43,960 nt of DNA, taken from positions 1 through 43,960 of the forward strand of contig NZ_BMIV01000017.1 of the NCBI RefSeq assembly GCF_014642735.1. The letters run 5' to 3'. Of this stretch, positions 42,953 to 43,960 are shown in pieces (within the stretch, counting starts at the first letter, position 1; each line of letters opens with the position of its first letter). This DNA is from Paracoccus acridae (GTDB lineage Bacteria; Pseudomonadota; Alphaproteobacteria; Rhodobacterales; Rhodobacteraceae). Under the pieces are notes generated by a model. The model did not search any database and was not told the origin of the DNA. It saw only the letters and a list, made by a program, of their open reading frames with translations. Both the position numbers and the translations under genes were made by a program.

Positions 42953-43888
42953 ATGACTGAACGGGAAAAAACTTCCAAAGAGCCCACGGAAGAAGAAATC
43001 TGCCTATCCCGCCGCCACCTTCTTGCCGGCACCGCAGGACTGACTTTGGCCGGGACGTTTTCCTCTTCTGCCGCAGTGGCGCAGGAAAGCCACAACGTAC
43101 ATTCGGGGCATGTATCGGCTGCTGGCGGCAATAGTCTGAGCGGTCGTCTGTACCAGACAAATCCTGACATGCCCGAGCATGCGGATATCGCGCACGATCC
43201 CACCGATATTCCCGGTCCGATTGGCCAGCGTGAACCGCAAACCGTGCGTGTCGATCTCGAGACCATTGAGTTGGAAGCTCACCTCGACAGCAATGCCACC
43301 TTCCGCTTCTGGACTTTCAACGGGCGTGTCCCCGGTCCCTTCGTTCGGGTTCGTGTCGGCGATACCGTGGAGTGCTATTTCAAGAACCATGAAGAGAGCT
43401 GGATGGCGCACAATGTCGACTTCCATGCTGTTACAGGTCCCGGTGGCGGGGCAGTTTTGACAACCGCATCGCCAGGCGAGGAGTATGCATTTCGGTTCAA
43501 GGCCCTGAACCCCGGGCTCTACGTCTACCACTGCGCTGTGGCCCCTGTGGCCCTTCATATCGCCAACGGCATGTACGGCCTGATCCTGGTGGAGCCGGAA
43601 GACGGCCTGCCACCGGTAGATCGTGAATTTTACGTTATGCAGGGCGAGATCTACACCGAGGAGACGTTCGGAAGCCGCGGCCTCCTGACCGAAAGCTTTG
43701 ACAAGCTTCTCAATGAGCGGCCGGAATACTTCGTGTTCAACGGCCATGTCGGTGCACTGACGGAACACTTCCCCCTGCGCGCCAAAGTCGGAGAGACCGT
43801 GCGCATCTTTTTCGGTGTAGGCGGCCCGAACTACACGTCTTCGTTCCACGTCATCGGTGTGAACCGCCCCTGGTTTACCGGAGAGTAA
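42953..43888 (+). pseudogene. nirK: Copper nitrite reductase NirK, 3' end cut by IS3 element
   Basis: This is NO-forming periplasmic nitrite reductase, from ATG 42953 (AAGGAA six bases upstream). It has a Tat signal (SRRHLLAGTAGLTLAG, residues 19-34). Type 1 copper ligands are His153, Cys194, His202 and Met207 (MAHNVDFHA, YHCAVAPVALHIANGM). Type 2 ligands His158 and His193 and the catalytic Asp156 are present. His299 (SSFHVIG) is the active-site His equivalent to His255 of the Alcaligenes enzyme. After FHVIG the sequence becomes the end of an IS3-type element, adding VNRPWFTGE before the stop. The last ~65 residues, including the third type 2 copper ligand (His306 in the Alcaligenes enzyme), are lost, so catalysis is not expected. 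Confidence 0.88.
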
Positions 43889-43960
43889 AACACTCAAAGG
43901 ATGAGCCCTATGTCAAAGCCGAGATTCACCCCCGCCTATCCGGCCGAGCTTCGCGAACGC
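43860..43960 (+). mobile_element. IS3-family element, left end (runs off window)
   Basis: The nirK frame is interrupted at about 43860 by TGAACCGCCCCTGGTTTACC followed by GGAGAG, the typical tip of IS3-type elements. An ATG at 43911 then starts MSKPRFTPAYPAELRER, with AAAGGATGAG upstream, which resembles the N-terminus of IS3-family OrfA (helix-turn-helix subunit). Only the first 17 codons are in the window. Confidence 0.7.
43911..43960 (+). CDS. IS3-family transposase OrfA (partial)
   Basis: The first 17 codons (starting MSKPRFTPAYPAELRER) are visible before the window ends. The MSKPRFTPAxxAE(L/A) opening is common in IS3-family OrfA. A start at the ATG at 43902 (two codons of MSP before) is also possible. 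The frame is intact as far as seen. Confidence 0.6.

Noticed and set aside
43004..43897. 297-codon open frame antisense to nirK
   Set aside because: Shadow of nirK, which has all copper motifs on the plus strand.

Overview
The window looks like an accessory or rearranged stretch of an alphaproteobacterial genome, most likely a Paracoccus-like member of the Rhodobacteraceae. This rests on GC-rich codon use, a cyclic beta-1,2-glucan synthase, a cbb3 oxidase cluster, a copper nitrite reductase, an Rrf2/NsrR plus flavohaemoglobin pair, and the characteristic Rhodobacterales small proteins. No tRNA, rRNA or CRISPR array was seen. Decayed insertion sequences (IS66, IS5, IS256, IS3) and broken genes are frequent, which suggests a plasmid or chromid or an island under repeated transposition.

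Layout. 1-9.7 kb: a small unknown protein, a second unknown protein, and a 2797-residue glucan synthase coupled to it by a GTGA overlap. 9.9-10.5 kb: a MazEF-type toxin-antitoxin pair. 10.5-11.5 kb: an internally deleted IS66 element with both terminal repeats still recognisable. 11.6-18.8 kb: small unknown proteins, IS5 remnants and a dispersed repeat. This part also holds a secreted protein with seven cysteine repeats, which sits downstream of an inverted duplicate of the first small gene, and a Crp/Fnr regulator. 18.9-23.3 kb: a DUF2934 protein, then a four-gene Mla-type lipid transporter (permease with a STAS-like N-terminus, ATPase, MCE protein, lipoprotein). 23.9-26.9 kb: a zinc alcohol dehydrogenase and an acetate kinase fused to a PduL-type phosphotransacylase. 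27.1-31.5 kb: a response regulator, a 5'-truncated HWE kinase and a frameshifted hybrid histidine kinase, all on the minus strand.

31.8-33.8 kb: an nsrR-like repressor divergent from a nitric oxide dioxygenase gene (hmp), with two identical-architecture inverted repeats between them, and a DUF6522 gene behind hmp. 34.2-41.1 kb: the cbb3 oxidase locus, split into ccoI-ccoS (plus strand) converging on ccoN-O-Q-P, a 63-residue membrane protein and a DUF2189 membrane protein (minus strand). 41.3-43.96 kb: the tail of a dihaem peroxidase gene, a Met/His-rich DUF305 protein, a decayed four-helix copper storage protein gene, and nirK cut by an IS3-family element that runs off the window.

The right-hand third is a coherent microaerobic, nitrogen oxide and copper module: a high-affinity oxidase with its copper ATPase, NO detoxification, nitrite reduction to NO, and periplasmic copper proteins. 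Part of it (nirK, copper storage protein, peroxidase) has been lost. The left part is about the cell envelope: periplasmic glucan, lipid transport and a secreted cysteine-repeat protein.
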